A DNA stretch of 6,055 nucleotides from CAYIEH01 sp964362385 (GTDB lineage Bacteria; Patescibacteriota; Minisyncoccia; UBA6257; UBA9933): contig CAYIEH010000029.1 in assembly GCA_964362385.1 (NCBI GenBank), positions 1 through 6,055 on the forward strand. The letters run 5' to 3'. Position numbers and translations under genes: made by a program. Below are positions 5,591 to 6,055 of the stretch, in pieces. The notes below the pieces were generated by a model that saw nothing but the letters and a program-made list of their open reading frames with translations, did not search any database and was not told the DNA's origin. How positions within the stretch are numbered: the first letter of the stretch is position 1; each line of letters starts with the position of its first letter.

Positions 5591-6055
5591 ATTTAAAATC
5601 TGAATCAGTTTATTGCCCCAAATCAGGGTAATCAGCGTCGCCAAAACAAAGGGCCAACCAAGAGTAGTGTAAATCTCTTTTAAAATGAGGCGTCGGAAAA
5701 GCGAAATTAAAACCACGGAAACAAAAACCAGCGGCAGAAAAACCACGAAATTCGGCCAGCCGACGATTAAAGCGGCCAAAAAACCCAATTCCGTTTCCCC
5801 TTCTTCGAAAAATCTCTCTTGATATTTTTTCAAAAATTTCAAAAACGAATAAAAAACAAAAGCGACGGCGACGGCGATAAAAACATTCAACCAGAACCTG
5901 CCGTAAGAATAAAAAAGGAAATAACCGAAATTGAGAAATGAGAAATCGGTAATAGATTTATCGAGCGGAGCATTTAACAACAACTGAGTCAGCCCGTTTT
6001 TCGACCAAACATAGTATTGACCGATTGTCAGCAAAAGAGCGTAGAAAAAGCGGAA
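5570..6055 (-). CDS. Prepilin peptidase-like (A24 family) membrane protein, C-terminal part; catalytic Asp not conserved
   Basis: The 161 codons are open to the window edge, so the N-terminus lies outside; a TTG at 6034 is possible but not convincing as a start. The chain is strongly hydrophobic with about four to six membrane segments. Its last half fits the C-terminal half of A24 prepilin peptidases: a short acidic motif (EEGETELG), then FLAALIVGWPN, a long hydrophobic stretch, a basic loop and a segment GWPFVLATLITLIWG like the usual PFGPFLxLxxLxALxxG. These enzymes cut and N-methylate prepilins, which suits the pilB-pilC-pilin genes just downstream. The oddity is the active site: where GxGD (often GEGD or GEAD here) is expected, the sequence reads GETE, with no Asp after it. 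The first catalytic Asp would be upstream of the window. It may be an inactive relative, a Glu-using variant, or a different membrane protein. Confidence 0.6.
   Translation of the reverse strand, partial: FRFFYALLLTIGQYYVWSKNGLTQLLLNAPLDKSITDFSFLNFGYFLFYSYGRFWLNVFIAVAVAFVFYSFLKFLKKYQERFFEEGETELGFLAALIVGWPNFVVFLPLVFVSVVLISLFRRLILKEIYTTLGWPFVLATLITLIWGNKLIQILNLGVLRI

Overview
The window most likely comes from a Patescibacteria (Candidate Phyla Radiation, Parcubacteria-like) genome. The grounds are its AT-rich, compact sequence, a minimal type IV pilus gene set in CPR order, pilin-like genes with the GQ(L/S)LLE and GFSLLE types of cleavage site, mostly absent Shine-Dalgarno sequences, and a fragment of the small 'four helix bundle / S23-like' protein family. 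The phylum assignment is an inference from protein character; there is no rRNA here. No gene has an in-frame TGA, so the TGA=Gly code of Gracilibacteria/Absconditabacteria is not in use.

Every convincing gene lies on the minus strand. In the direction of transcription (from 6055 down to 1) they are: the C-terminal part of a prepilin-peptidase-like membrane protein (cut by the window edge); a short intergenic region with a good promoter and a stem-loop; pilB (assembly ATPase); pilC (platform protein); a GspH/FimT-like minor pilin; a second, larger pilin-like protein with an unusual N-terminus; and mnmA (tRNA 2-thiouridylase), cut at its 3' end by the window edge. pilB, pilC and the two pilin genes are separated by 11, 7 and 34 bases and probably form one transcript. 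mnmA has its own predicted promoter and would be nearly leaderless.

Together the pilus genes describe a small machine. A peptidase trims prepilins at a Gly before the hydrophobic helix, the PilC platform sits in the membrane, and PilB hydrolyses ATP to push pilins into a filament. The peptidase-like protein lacks the expected catalytic Asp of its GxGD motif.

Three repeat structures stand out. (1) A ~113-base palindromic element sits in frame inside mnmA and adds about 38 residues to a variable loop without breaking the gene, like the Rickettsia palindromic elements. (2) Two four-copy arrays of a 7-base unit (aatttag/aatatag), in inverted orientation, flank an S23-like N-terminal fragment that is fused in frame to the second pilin and appears to supply its ribosome binding site and start codon. 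(3) A long imperfect inverted repeat begins at the predicted transcription start of pilB. These are the best candidates for undescribed biology here.
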